This document shows positions 51,553-60,933 of a DNA stretch of 64,000 bases, one piece after another (the first letter of the stretch is position 1; each line of letters begins with the position of its first letter). Made by a program: the position numbers and the translations under genes. The stretch is taken from assembly GCA_965218775.1 (NCBI GenBank), contig CBDCLS010000006.1:496001-560000 (forward strand). Direction: 5' to 3'. Source of the DNA: CAUZIZ01 sp965218775. Its GTDB lineage: Bacteria; Acidobacteriota; UBA6911; RPQK01; JAJDTT01. The notes beneath the pieces are model-generated. The model had not been told where the DNA came from, ran no database searches, and saw only the letters and a list, made by a program, of their open reading frames with translations.

Positions 51553-52893
51553 CTACAGGTCCGATGGCATTTCCTTCAGGCCCGCGGTGACGGTTTGGAC
51601 AAATTGGTCGGCTTGTGCCTCGGTCAAGGGCACGGGCACGCATCCGCCCTGACGGCTGACGATGCCATTATTGAGGAGATAGAAATAGAGCCAGCGGTGG
51701 CGGGCTTTACTATCACCGGCTGCTTCGCGATAGTTGGTGGGCGGATTTCCCAAAAAGTAGGTGCGGAATAATGACCCGACATTGACGACGCAGCCTTCCA
51801 CGTCCGATTCTGCAAAGGCCTGCCTCAGACCGTCAGCAATCCGGCCGGTCAGGTTTTCGATGTGGTTGTAGGCCTCGGGTGTCATACCCTGTAGCGTCGC
51901 CAGGCCGGCGGCCGCGACGAGCGGGTTTCCGTTGTAGGTTCCCGACTGGGGGATTGCCGGGGTTCCGGTCGTCGGGTCGTAGAGAGACATGATGTCGGAC
52001 CTGCCACCGAACAGACCGCCCGGAGTGCCCCCCGCGACCACTTTGGCGAGACAGGTCAGGTCAGGTGCGATGCCGTAGACGCCCTGGGTGCCGGAGGAAC
52101 CGGCGCGGAAGCTGACGATCTCGTCGAAAACGAGAACGATGTCCAGTTCGGATGCGATGCGGCGCAGCGCGTCGAGGAAGGTCTGGTCGGGCAGGGCCAG
52201 GCCAGCCGCAGTGGAGAGCGGGTCGACGATGATGGCCGCAATCTGATCGCCATTGGCCCGGATCAGCGCCTCTGCCGCCTCCGCATCGTTGAACGGGAGA
52301 ACGAGAACACTCTCCGCCGTTCCGGGTGCGAGTCCCCTGGACGAAAGTACGGGGTTGGGCTGGTCGGCAGGCCCCAGCTCGTCGGTGACGGGTGGCATAT
52401 AGCTTACGAGCGCCGGATCTTCAATGCCGTGGTAAGCGCCCTCGAACTTTGCAATCAGGGGTCTTCCTGTGTAGGCCCGGGCGACGCGAAGTGCGTTGAG
52501 TACGGCCTCCGTGCCGGAGCTGCAATACCGGACCTTCTCGAGCGAAGGGAGCCGCTCTCGCACCAGTTCGGCGAGCTCGATTTCGATGGGAGTCGGGCCG
52601 AAGAATGCGGTGCCCACAGCCGCCCTGCTCTGGAGTGCGCTGACGACGTCGGGGTGGGCGTGGCCGAGGATGAGAGCGGTGGCGTTGCAGACCAAGTCGA
52701 GTCGTTTGTTGCCGTCCACATCGGTGACGTGAACGCCAGCTCCCTGCTCGGTGTAAATGGGGAATGGATCGACGTGAACGCCCGTGCGCGTGTTGCCGCC
52801 GGGGAGGGATTCGTGGGCGCGCCGCCAGAGCTGGTAAGAACCGCCGTTCTGGTCGCGGTAATCGGACAGCAGTTGTTCGAGTGTGATTGACAT
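51553..52893 (-). CDS. Class III PLP aminotransferase / glutamate-1-semialdehyde aminomutase-like
   Basis: 446 residues from ATG 52893, which follows GGAGGA. Features: HESLPGGNTRTGVHVDPFPI (family opening), YCSSGTEAVLNALRVARAYT (phosphate binding), YHGIEDP, LVFDEIVSFRAG (Asp contacting the PLP nitrogen) and the Schiff-base Lys in CLAKVVAGGTPGG. This resembles HemL-like aminomutases, but secondary-metabolism and amino-sugar relatives share the pattern and no tetrapyrrole genes are nearby. Likely a transaminase or aminomutase of unknown substrate, paired with the deacetylase. Confidence 0.87.
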   Translation of the reverse strand: MSITLEQLLSDYRDQNGGSYQLWRRAHESLPGGNTRTGVHVDPFPIYTEQGAGVHVTDVDGNKRLDLVCNATALILGHAHPDVVSALQSRAAVGTAFFGPTPIEIELAELVRERLPSLEKVRYCSSGTEAVLNALRVARAYTGRPLIAKFEGAYHGIEDPALVSYMPPVTDELGPADQPNPVLSSRGLAPGTAESVLVLPFNDAEAAEALIRANGDQIAAIIVDPLSTAAGLALPDQTFLDALRRIASELDIVLVFDEIVSFRAGSSGTQGVYGIAPDLTCLAKVVAGGTPGGLFGGRSDIMSLYDPTTGTPAIPQSGTYNGNPLVAAAGLATLQGMTPEAYNHIENLTGRIADGLRQAFAESDVEGCVVNVGSLFRTYFLGNPPTNYREAAGDSKARHRWLYFYLLNNGIVSRQGGCVPVPLTEAQADQFVQTVTAGLKEMPSDL

Positions 52894-53020
52894 GGTCTTC
52901 CTCCTGCGGCCCAACCTAAGGAGAGTTCTTGTCGAGCGAAAGGGTCATAAAAGCCGTAGAGCGCAGTCCACGCGCCCTTGGCAACGGGGTCAATATAGTC
53001 GAGGCAAGGCGGTTGGCAAA

Positions 53021-54712
53021 ATGATGCGGCTCGATCGCATCGGTCAGTCGCGCGGGGCGAAGGGGGTTGCCCTTCTGATCGTTTTCCTGACTCACGCGAC
53101 CTATATCTTCAACGGCTTCACCTGGTTGGACCACGGTGATATCCTGACAGGTAGAGCGCTGCCCATGCCGGGGCATCTGTTGGAAGCGATGGTCGCTCGA
53201 TACGGCGAGACCTCTTTCTATCGGCCCGTTGTGACGCTGACCCTTTGGCTGGATTCAGTGGTCTACGGCGAGCGTTCGTGGGGGTTCCACCTCACGAACG
53301 TCCTGTTGCATGTTGGGGTCTGTGCGTCATTCATATGGGCGATGCAGAGGGTGGTCGTTCTGCCAACCTGGGCGATTCTGTGTGGTATGGTTGTAGCAGG
53401 GGTCCATCCGCTTTCATGGCTGTCTGTGGGCGCCATTTCTTATCGGCCGGATCTGCTGGCGGTTCTCTGTTCCCTCCTGGCACTCGGTTGCTACGCGGAA
53501 TATCGCCTGTCCAGCGGGGCCTCGGCGAAGCTCTTCGGAGTTGCGGCGTTTGCTGCGCTGTCGCTTCTATCGAAAGAGACTGCGCTATTCTGGGTGCCCG
53601 CGCTTTTTCTGGTTTGGGAATACTCGACCCGAAAGGGAACGAGGTCTTCGCGTGATGTAGCGCTGGTCTGGGGTACAGTCCTGGTCGTCGCTGCCGCTTA
53701 CGTGGCTCTTCGGTTGGTGGCGGTGCCTGAAGGGTGGTCGCGAACCTCGGTGCCTCTTCATTCTGCCGAGGAGGTCGGGACGCGGCTTGCGGCGGTGGCG
53801 CGTCAGCTTCAGTACGTTTTTGATCCTCGTTTGCCCGAGTTGAGCGACGCCGTGCCGATTGTGGGCCTCGGGTGGGAGGCAGGGATAGGTGCTGTCGCTC
53901 TGGCATCCATGGTCGCAGCTTCTCTGCGATGGCGTGGAACCCAGGTCGGATGGGTGTTGGGATTCTGTCTTGTCGCTCTGGCCCCGAGCCTCAACCTGGT
54001 GCCCTTGCCCCGGTTCACGTCGCCCCACTATGGTTATCTGTTGAGTTTCGGGATGGGAATGTCCATCGCCCTGGCGGTCGGATGGATGCGGGGCCGCTCC
54101 GTTTTCGCGCGTCGATTGGGATTCGGCGGCTTGGCGCTCTGGACGCTATTGGCGAGCGTGTCGACCTGCCGTGGCGGGTTCCGTTTCAAAGACGATGAGG
54201 CCCTTTTCGGGGTGGCCGTCGAGGCGGATCCACGGTTTCTTGAGGGGCACCACTATCTGGGTGAAGCAGCGGCCCGTCGAGGTGATCTGGCCCGTGCGAG
54301 CGAGCACTTTGAGGCGGCTCTGAAGTTTCGAGATGACACGATCGCCTACGTCGACTGGGCCTCGGCGGCTACGAGTCTGGCCGGGATACGACTCCAACAG
54401 GAACGGTACGATGAAGCGGATCGCCTGCTCGTCAAGATTCGGGAGGGCGTGACCGGGACGAAGGCGAGAAGGATCATTTACAACAGGGCGGTGGTTGCCG
54501 AACGGCAGAAGCGTTACGTCGATGTGGTTGACCTGTTGTCGAACGAAAGATGGGATCGGCCGGAGCCGGTGATGTTGCTTGCCAGGTCGCTGTCCGCTTT
54601 AGGTAAGATAAACGAGGCGATCGCCCAGCTGGAACGGGCGGTGCCTATGCTTGATGCAAACCGGCGACTTTATGTTGAAGACATGATCCAATCGATGAAA
54701 GGGGAAAGATGA
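53021..54712 (+). CDS. Polytopic membrane protein with C-terminal TPR domain
   Basis: 563 residues from ATG 53021. The first ~420 residues contain roughly ten membrane helices (GVALLIVFLTHATYIF; ILCGMVVAGVHPLSWLSVG; LLAVLCSLLALGCYAEYRL; LVWGTVLVVAAAYVALRLVA). The soluble tail carries TPR-like helices (HHYLGEAAARRGDLARASEH, FEAALKFRDDTI, EAIAQLERAVP). The arrangement is that of TMTC/PMT-like glycosyltransferase-related proteins, with HGDI near the start in place of a clear DD motif. The stop overlaps the next gene by ATGA, implying translational coupling. Function inferred as envelope-associated only. Confidence 0.8.
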   Translation: MMRLDRIGQSRGAKGVALLIVFLTHATYIFNGFTWLDHGDILTGRALPMPGHLLEAMVARYGETSFYRPVVTLTLWLDSVVYGERSWGFHLTNVLLHVGVCASFIWAMQRVVVLPTWAILCGMVVAGVHPLSWLSVGAISYRPDLLAVLCSLLALGCYAEYRLSSGASAKLFGVAAFAALSLLSKETALFWVPALFLVWEYSTRKGTRSSRDVALVWGTVLVVAAAYVALRLVAVPEGWSRTSVPLHSAEEVGTRLAAVARQLQYVFDPRLPELSDAVPIVGLGWEAGIGAVALASMVAASLRWRGTQVGWVLGFCLVALAPSLNLVPLPRFTSPHYGYLLSFGMGMSIALAVGWMRGRSVFARRLGFGGLALWTLLASVSTCRGGFRFKDDEALFGVAVEADPRFLEGHHYLGEAAARRGDLARASEHFEAALKFRDDTIAYVDWASAATSLAGIRLQQERYDEADRLLVKIREGVTGTKARRIIYNRAVVAERQKRYVDVVDLLSNERWDRPEPVMLLARSLSALGKINEAIAQLERAVPMLDANRRLYVEDMIQSMKGER

Positions 54713-56607
54713 AAACAGAACGAGGTTCACGATTTCTCAGACGCGTGACGCTCGCGATGATTGTTGGAGTCCTGGCCTGCGGAGGATCACGGGCAGAAGA
54801 GGAGAAAATACTCTGGCGGCAGGACCAGCCCAACGGACTGAAGATCGCCTTTATCGGCGACCAGGGAACCTCGAGTGAGGAAGAGGGCGGGGATAAAGCA
54901 CCCGAAGTGCTTCAGTTGATCAAGGACGAGGGCGCCGATGTGGTCGTGCATCAGGGAGACTTCGACTACGATCATGACCCTGAAGAGTGGGATGGTCTGA
55001 TCAGCAAGGTACTTGGGAAGGACTTCCCCTACTTCGGATCGGCCGGTAACCACGACGAGCATATCTGGGAGGGGTACCAGAAAGTGCTCGAAGATCGGGC
55101 GCATCGGATCGCCCTGCCCTGGGATGGACAGATGGGGGTGAAGTCGTCGTTGAGATACAGGGGTGTATTCATCCTTCTGCTGGCGCCTGATGTATTCGAT
55201 ACGGGACACGCGGACTACGTTCGCGAACAGCTGGCGGATGACAACTCGATCTGGCGGATTGCGAGCTGGCACAAGAATCAGCGACCCATGCAGGTGGGCG
55301 GGAAATCGAGCGAGACGGGATGGGACCTCTACGAAGAGTGCCGGTTGGGTGGGGCGATCGTGGCAACAGGCCACGAGCATTCCTACAGCCGAACACATCT
55401 GCTGAGCGATATGGCCCGACACACCGTCGCCAGCCGATCCGACACGCTGCACATCGCACGAGGCAAGACGTTCGCGTTCGTGAACGGGATGGCGGGGAAG
55501 AGCATGCGACGGGCTCGCCGTCTGCCGATCGGTGACTGGTGGGCGAAGTACTACACGACGGACAACGGGGCGAACTTCGGCGCTCTATTCGGGACATTCG
55601 GAGCTGGTGGCAAGCCGAATGTTGCGGAATTCTACTTTAAGGACATCGATGGTAGAGTGGTCGACCGGTTCACAGTGGTCAGTCACGTGCGTAACGAGCG
55701 TGAGGCCTTCGTTGCAGCGGCCGGCGCAGGGGAGGACGACGAGTTGAAGAGATTGCTGGCCAGTGGCGTGTCCGTCGACAGCAGGAACGGATCCGGCCGC
55801 ACGGGTCTGATGGAGGCCCTGAGAGGCGGCAAAGTCGAGACCGCGCGATTGTTGCTGGATGCAGGGGCGTCGGTCACTGCCGTCGACAACAGCGGCGGAA
55901 CGGTCCTGACACACGCGGCCACCGGCGGGGATGGTGTCGACTCGATGTGGGTGAACCGCTGGCCCGATCTGATTCGAGAACTAGTCCGAGGAGGTGTGGA
56001 TGTGAACGCCCGCCGGAATGATGGTCGGTCGGCGTTGATGATCGCCGCCACTGAGGAACATCCGTCTGAGACGATCAAGATCCTGCTGGGCTTGGGTGCC
56101 GACACGAGCCTGCGTGATGCAACAGGTCGAACGCCCCTGCTGGCTGCGGCTGCCGAAGGGAACCGACCGGATCTGATCGCCCTGGCAGGCAAGTCAAACG
56201 TCAACGCAGCTGACCTGGAAGGTAATTCAGCGCTGATGCTGGCCGCCTACAAGGCTGAGGTAGAGGAGGCGGTAAAGGTTTTGATCGCGGCGGGTGCCGA
56301 CGTCAACGCAGCGAACCACGAGGGGCGGACGGTACTGATGTGTGCGGCTGATGGTGGATCGCCCGAGGTGGTGGGCCAGGTGCTGAAGGCTGGCGCGAAG
56401 GTGAATGCGCGTGACCACAGGGGTCGAACGGCCCTGATGTGGGCGGCTCACGGGCGGTCAGCACCTACGGACAATAGTCAGCGAGCTATCATTCAGGCCC
56501 TGGTGAAGGCGGGAGCCGATAAATCGGCCAGAGACAACGCCGGGGGGACGGCGGTTACGTGGGCAGGCTACGACGGGAACACGAAGATCGTCGATCTGTT
56601 GAAGTGA
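54709..56607 (+). CDS. Exported calcineurin-like phosphoesterase fused to ankyrin repeats
   Basis: 632 residues with a signal peptide (LAMIVGVLACGGSRA, ending in a Cys that could be lipidated). Residues ~45-240 hold metallophosphoesterase motifs: FIGDQGT (in place of DxH), HQGDFDYDHD, GNHDEHIW and GHEHSYSR. About ten ankyrin repeats follow (~330-630), each with DxxGRTxLMxAA-type turns (RNGSGRTGLMEALRGG, NHEGRTVLMCAADGG, DHRGRTALMWAAHG). The enzyme would hydrolyse phosphoesters outside the cytoplasm, with the repeats binding a partner. It overlaps the TPR membrane gene by 4 bp, so the two products probably work together. Confidence 0.85.
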   Translation: MKTERGSRFLRRVTLAMIVGVLACGGSRAEEEKILWRQDQPNGLKIAFIGDQGTSSEEEGGDKAPEVLQLIKDEGADVVVHQGDFDYDHDPEEWDGLISKVLGKDFPYFGSAGNHDEHIWEGYQKVLEDRAHRIALPWDGQMGVKSSLRYRGVFILLLAPDVFDTGHADYVREQLADDNSIWRIASWHKNQRPMQVGGKSSETGWDLYEECRLGGAIVATGHEHSYSRTHLLSDMARHTVASRSDTLHIARGKTFAFVNGMAGKSMRRARRLPIGDWWAKYYTTDNGANFGALFGTFGAGGKPNVAEFYFKDIDGRVVDRFTVVSHVRNEREAFVAAAGAGEDDELKRLLASGVSVDSRNGSGRTGLMEALRGGKVETARLLLDAGASVTAVDNSGGTVLTHAATGGDGVDSMWVNRWPDLIRELVRGGVDVNARRNDGRSALMIAATEEHPSETIKILLGLGADTSLRDATGRTPLLAAAAEGNRPDLIALAGKSNVNAADLEGNSALMLAAYKAEVEEAVKVLIAAGADVNAANHEGRTVLMCAADGGSPEVVGQVLKAGAKVNARDHRGRTALMWAAHGRSAPTDNSQRAIIQALVKAGADKSARDNAGGTAVTWAGYDGNTKIVDLLK

Positions 56608-57251
56608 TTGGGGTATCTGGCGGTGGCAAGGACTGACGGGCGTTGGGCCCCTTACCGTTAAGGGCGGTCAGGATTGCCAGTCGTAGCCCTGCCGTTTGAG
56701 GAAGACGTCGAGATCTGCGCGCTGGTGAAAGCGTCCGACCCGGCCCGACATGACGTGCGTCCATCTCGGGTCGCGATCGTGCATGCCCTTGGTTTGGGCC
56801 GATTTCCGGGCTACGATAGATAATCAGTGATACTTAGGATCCCACTCGGGGATGGGTGAACGCCTCGTCTTAGGCGAAGACGTTGGGTCCGGAACGCTGA
56901 GCCAAGCTGGTCCAAATCTCAACACTTTACGTCGTGGGAAAATATAGGCAGCTCATTCGAGGCGAGGTAGGTGACCGCTATCGCTGGTTCGAGCTTCCCG
57001 GCTTTGTAGATGCCACACTCCATATCGTTGAAAAGTAATGAGATGGTCAGCCGCCTTCGGTTGTCAGAAACAAGGAATTGGGTCCAGGTGTAGGACTATA
57101 GTCTGGTTGGCTGAAACGAGGGAATCGCTTAGTAGTTGGGTTCGCCCCTGGGTTACCGCGAGTGTTGGGAACTCTTTCTGCTTGAATCTGAAAGGCTTCA
57201 GAAGATACCGTCTCAAGTACATTAGGGTGTTCGCGGTCCAACGGGGGACAT
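56608..57251. other. Gap with no firm gene
   Basis: Contains one short minus-strand frame (56668-56784) and otherwise only biased frames. No repeat or hairpin was recognised. Confidence 0.4.
56668..56784 (-). CDS. Very short frame, possible gene tail
   Basis: Reads MHDRDPRWTHVMSGRVGRFH, QRADLDVFLKRQGYDWQS. The sequence is protein-like and the frame stays open upstream (SIVARKSAQTKG), so it may be the C-terminus of a truncated gene rather than a 38-residue protein. Family unknown. Confidence 0.3.
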   Translation of the reverse strand: MHDRDPRWTHVMSGRVGRFHQRADLDVFLKRQGYDWQS

Positions 57252-57650
57252 TCACCGCTCTCTCCCAAGGCCCAACTTCCGCCTCAACTTCTTGATCGCC
57301 GTCTTTTCCCTGCTGTACAAGGTTGGCACCGGAATTCCCAATTCACGAGCTGCATGTGCACGTTTCTTGTCAGTCAAATACAATCCAATGGCCTGGCGCT
57401 CCTCAAAGCTGAGAGACTCGATCGCCGGAACGACCTCGGAAACATAGAACTCCTGGCGTTCCTCTTCCTCGTAGACATGATAGGGCGTCCGCCGATCTGA
57501 CCACCACTCCGAAAACTCGTATGTCCGTCGTTGCCGCCTCAGATAGTCGATGGCGATATTGGTGGCTGATCGCATAAGGTATCTGTCTGCGTAGTGCCTC
57601 TCCAGCCGCCGGGGGAAATCTGGATGACCGGTTCTAGGTGTTACCAGTCC
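57252..57650 (-). pseudogene. Sigma-70-family (ECF-like) sigma factor, 5'-truncated
   Basis: The frame reads HPDFPRRLERHYADRYLMRS, ATNIAIDYLRRQRRT (end of region 2), then a linker and region 4 (SLSFEERQAIGLYLTDKKRA, HAARELGIPVPTLYSREKTA, IKKLRRKLGL), the -35-binding helix-turn-helix. The expected ~60 residues of region 2 (core binding and -10 recognition) are absent: upstream sequence is R1 repeat. An internal ATG at 57575 could express region 4 alone, but that would not be a complete sigma factor. Confidence 0.65.
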
Positions 57651-57652
57651 TT

Positions 57653-57760
57653 CGTTCAGACGTTTCCAGGCAAGATCTGAGTGTCCGGTTCTAGGCGGAA
57701 CCGGTCGGTCAGGGGCGATTTACTCTGACGCCGTTCTTGCAGTCAGATCTGGGTTGATAC
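57653..57760. repeat. R1 dispersed repeat
   Basis: CGTTCAGACGTTTCCAGGC, GTGTCCGGTTCTAGGCGG, then GCAGTCAGATCTGGGTTG. It meets the truncated sigma-factor gene on its left and micro-gene copy 3 on its right, as at 37354-37693. Confidence 0.6.
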
Positions 57761-57777
57761 AGCAACTGGCCCCGCAC

Positions 57778-57954
57778 CTATAAGCAGGCCCTCCTCCTTG
57801 CTGCATCGGCTAGAAGGTTCTCACTTTTCCTGACCACCTTCCCTCGCATCCCTAGGAAGATCAGGATCATGCCCTCCTCATTCTGCATCCCTTCGCCTCG
57901 CGAGATGATCGTGTCGCCGATTTCCAGGTCGAGGGGTTCCTTCCAAAGGGCCAT
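57778..57954 (-). CDS. Small conserved protein with LEIGDTII motif (copy 3)
   Basis: 58 residues: MALWKEPLDLEIGDTIISRG, EGMQNEEGMILIFLGMRGKV, VRKSENLLADAARRRACL. It shares ~45 residues with copy 1 (6785-6994), and its C-terminus SENLLAxAAR with the frame-shifted copy 2 (37586-37693). It diverges from the PD40 kinase starting at 58106, 151 bp away; copy 1 has the same relation to a kinase remnant. Substitutions are mostly conservative, consistent with selection on protein. No signal or membrane helix. Function unknown. Confidence 0.55.
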   Translation of the reverse strand: MALWKEPLDLEIGDTIISRGEGMQNEEGMILIFLGMRGKVVRKSENLLADAARRRACL

Positions 57955-58105
57955 CCTACTGATAACGATCGAGACTAAGAATCTGCGAGGTTGATTGCAC
58001 TTTTATCTCGAAGATCTCCATATACGGCATCCTCTGAGATTGCCCTTCCTGACCCAAGGCTCTAGTATTCGGCAGATAGGCTCCCTTGCAGCTCGGAGGC
58101 CCGCG

Positions 58106-60760
58106 GTGATCGGCCAAACCATCTCGCACTATCGCATCCTGGAGAAACTCGGTGAGGGCGGTATGGGTGAAGTCTATCTGGCCCAGGACACCGGCCCCCT
58201 CGATCGCAAGGTCGCTCTCAAATTCCCGTCCCAGGAAATGCAGCAGGACCCGGTTGCCAGGCAACGCTTTCTGCGGGAGGCAAGATCAGCGGCGGCTCTG
58301 GATCACCCCTACGTTTGCCACATCCATGAGGTCGGCGAAGACGGGGAGCAGTCCTTCATCTCGATGGAGTACATAGCAGGCCAGTCTTTGAAGGACCGGC
58401 TGGCGAAGGGACCGCTAGAGTTGAAGGATGCCCTCCAGAAGGCCACCGAAATAGCCGAGGCGCTGGAGGCAGCCCACAAACAGAACATCGTCCACAGGGA
58501 TCTGAAGCCCGCCAACATCATGCTCACACCGGAAGGGCATGTGAAGGTCATGGACTTCGGCTTAGCCAAGCGGCTGACTCCGGCAGAGGGACCGGAAAGT
58601 CGGGAAAACACCCTGAGCAGCGGCCTGACCGCAACAGGTGCCACGCTGGGCACGCTGCCCTATATGTCTCCGGAGCAGGTCCGAGGCCAGGAGGTTGATT
58701 CCCGGTCCGACATCTTCTCCTTCGGCGTGGTGCTCTACGAGATGCTCACGGGCGTCCATCCCTTCAAGAAAGACACCCCTGTGGAGACGGCAAACGCCAT
58801 TCTTAATGAGGCATCCCCTCTGGTTGGCGAGCATGTCGCGAACGCACCTGTCCTCCTTCAGCACACCGTGAGGAAAATGCTGGTGAAGGAGCCGGATCGT
58901 CGCTATCAGCTCGTCCACGATGTGCGGACGGATCTTGGGGACCTCATCGATGCCGTTAATAACCCGTCCGAAGCCCAAGCTGCTGTGGATTCGGAGGCGA
59001 CCAGGCCAGAGATCGCAGCCCCAGTCTGGTGGCGACGACTATTCCTGTGGGCTGTGATCGGACTTGTGACTGTCGGAGCGGGATGGCTCCTTGGGCTTCT
59101 TCTCTGGGATCCCGAGTATGATCCTCAGTCTACCCAGGCCCGTTCCATCCAGTTTCCTGTCATCCTGCCTGAAGGGGATAGGATTCATCCAAACTCACGA
59201 TTGGCGCTATCACCCGACGGAACGAAGCTCGTCTACACTGCCATCCGAGGCAAGACCCGGCAGCTCTACTTGCGCGATTTGGGTGAACTGGAGGTCAGAC
59301 CCATCCCCGGCACGGAGGGTGGCTGGGTTCCGTTTTTTTCCCCCGACGGGAAGTGGGTGGGCTTTTTCGGCGATATCGCGGACAGTCCAGGAGAGTTGAA
59401 GAAAGTGTCTCTACTGGGTGGAGAACCCCAGCACATCTGCGAAGTGGGTGAGAGTGCCCGTGGCGCTAGTTGGGGCCAGGATGGCACGATTATTTTTGGG
59501 AAACGGCCCGGGCTCTGGAGGGTCTCTGAGACCGGAGGAACACCCGGGCAACTGACGGAAGATAATTTGGTTTTTTCTCCCCGCATTCTTCCTGACGGCC
59601 GTGCAGTGCTCTTCTTTCTCCTCGACGTGGACAGGATCGACGTGCTCTCTTTCGAAACGCGTGAGCAGGAGATTGTCATCAGTCCTGGCGTTCAACCCCT
59701 TTACGTGCCCACCGGCCACCTGATCTATTACTGGAACGGGGATCTACTGGCAGTACCCTTTGACCTGGAAGAGCTCCGTGTCAGCGGACCTGCAACGCCC
59801 GTGTTGGAGGAGGTGGGGAAGCGGTGGAACTTCGACATCTCGGCGAACGGGACCCTGGCCTATGTCCCCGGGGAGAGCGGGGAGCCGAATAAGACACTTG
59901 TCTGGGTAGATCGCCAAGGCACAAAGTCTCCGGTGTCGGAGGTCCGACGACGATTCGAGACCCCGCGTCTTTCGCCCGATGGAAAGCGTCTAGCCGCTAC
60001 AGCGGACCAGAATATTTGGATTTATGAAATCGACCGAGACATCTGGACACCCTTGACCGTTGGTGGCGATAGTTATTGCCCCATCTGGACGCCAGACGGC
60101 AGCCGGATCACCTTCGTTAGACGGGGGGAATTTAATCTCTTCTGGACGGCGGCAGACGGCACCGGAGAAGTCGAGCCGCTTACGACAGATTTGAGTCAAA
60201 ACCTCAGGTTTCCCACCTCCTGGTCCCCCGACAGACAAGCATTGGCGTATCAGGAGTCTCATGCGCAAAGGGACTATGACCTTTGGGTGCTCCCCGTTGG
60301 AGGCGAGCCCAAACCCTTCCTTGCCACTGAGTTTCGAGAAGTCCAGCCCATGTTCTCACCGAACGGCCACTGGATTGCCTTCACTTCCAATCGCTCAGGG
60401 AGGCGGGAGATCTATGTAACACGCTATCCCGGCGGGGGCCGGAAGGAGCAGATATCCAGGGAGGGAGGGCATAACCCCGTATGGGAACGGACAGGGAAAG
60501 AGCTTTTCTTTCGAAACGGTGAGAAGATGATGGCCGTCTCCATCCAGACTGATCCCACGTTCAAAGCAGGAACCCCGAAAGTCCTGTTCGAAGGCGACTT
60601 CTACCAGGGAAGAGGAACTACCTGGCCAAGCTATGACATCACAGCCGATGGCCAACGTTTCGTCTTGGTCCAGGCGGACAAAGAGGAGGCTCCTACTCAG
60701 ATTAACGTCGTCTTGAACTGGTTCGAGGAACTCAAGCGACTGGTGCCCACAGATAACTGA
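58106..60760 (+). CDS. Membrane Ser/Thr protein kinase with PD40/TolB propeller (third copy)
   Basis: 884 residues from GTG 58106, the position matching the 8881 kinase; an upstream in-frame start at 57995 covers conserved non-coding leader. Kinase motifs LGEGGMGEVYLAQD, KVALKFPSQEM, HRDLKPAN (H130), DFGLAKRL and GTLPYMSPEQ are intact. One membrane helix (~312-332, FLWAVIGLVTVGAGWLLGLL) precedes a PD40 propeller with SPDGTKLVYTA, SPDGKWVGFFG, SPNGHWIAFTSNRSG. The kinase half is almost identical to that of 8881 while the sensor half differs more, suggesting recent duplication with sensor divergence or gene conversion. Confidence 0.92.
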   Translation: MIGQTISHYRILEKLGEGGMGEVYLAQDTGPLDRKVALKFPSQEMQQDPVARQRFLREARSAAALDHPYVCHIHEVGEDGEQSFISMEYIAGQSLKDRLAKGPLELKDALQKATEIAEALEAAHKQNIVHRDLKPANIMLTPEGHVKVMDFGLAKRLTPAEGPESRENTLSSGLTATGATLGTLPYMSPEQVRGQEVDSRSDIFSFGVVLYEMLTGVHPFKKDTPVETANAILNEASPLVGEHVANAPVLLQHTVRKMLVKEPDRRYQLVHDVRTDLGDLIDAVNNPSEAQAAVDSEATRPEIAAPVWWRRLFLWAVIGLVTVGAGWLLGLLLWDPEYDPQSTQARSIQFPVILPEGDRIHPNSRLALSPDGTKLVYTAIRGKTRQLYLRDLGELEVRPIPGTEGGWVPFFSPDGKWVGFFGDIADSPGELKKVSLLGGEPQHICEVGESARGASWGQDGTIIFGKRPGLWRVSETGGTPGQLTEDNLVFSPRILPDGRAVLFFLLDVDRIDVLSFETREQEIVISPGVQPLYVPTGHLIYYWNGDLLAVPFDLEELRVSGPATPVLEEVGKRWNFDISANGTLAYVPGESGEPNKTLVWVDRQGTKSPVSEVRRRFETPRLSPDGKRLAATADQNIWIYEIDRDIWTPLTVGGDSYCPIWTPDGSRITFVRRGEFNLFWTAADGTGEVEPLTTDLSQNLRFPTSWSPDRQALAYQESHAQRDYDLWVLPVGGEPKPFLATEFREVQPMFSPNGHWIAFTSNRSGRREIYVTRYPGGGRKEQISREGGHNPVWERTGKELFFRNGEKMMAVSIQTDPTFKAGTPKVLFEGDFYQGRGTTWPSYDITADGQRFVLVQADKEEAPTQINVVLNWFEELKRLVPTDN

Positions 60761-60770
60761 GAGTCCCATT

Positions 60771-60926
60771 GTGATCGGCCAGAACATCTCCCACTACAAG
60801 ATCATCTCGAAGATCAGCGAAGGTAGCATGGGAGAGGTGTTTCGCACCGCCGATACCAAGCTCAACCGCGATGTAGCTCTGAAGGTCCTGCCTGAAACGT
60901 TGCCGGTCCGGGGCTACTTGGACTAG
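60771..60926 (+). pseudogene. Truncated PD40-kinase N-terminus
   Basis: 51 codons: VIGQNISHYKIISKISEGSM, GEVFRTADTKLNRDVALKVL, then PETLPVRGYLD and a stop. It includes the glycine loop (SEGSMGEVF, first Gly lost) and the ATP-binding Lys, and is nearest the 11944 kinase. Sequence after PET is unrelated. It starts 11 bp after the preceding kinase gene, mirroring the kinase-kinase tandem at 8.9-14.6 kb. Confidence 0.75.
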
Positions 60927-60933
60927 CGAAATC

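Noticed and set aside
53331..53906. 191-codon minus-strand frame inside the TPR membrane gene
   Set aside because: Composition (Arg, Pro rich) is that of a complement frame, and the plus strand encodes clear membrane helices.
57995..58105. Upstream extension of the third kinase
   Set aside because: The extra 37 codons correspond to the non-coding leader conserved with the 8881 kinase, where the equivalent frame is not part of the gene.
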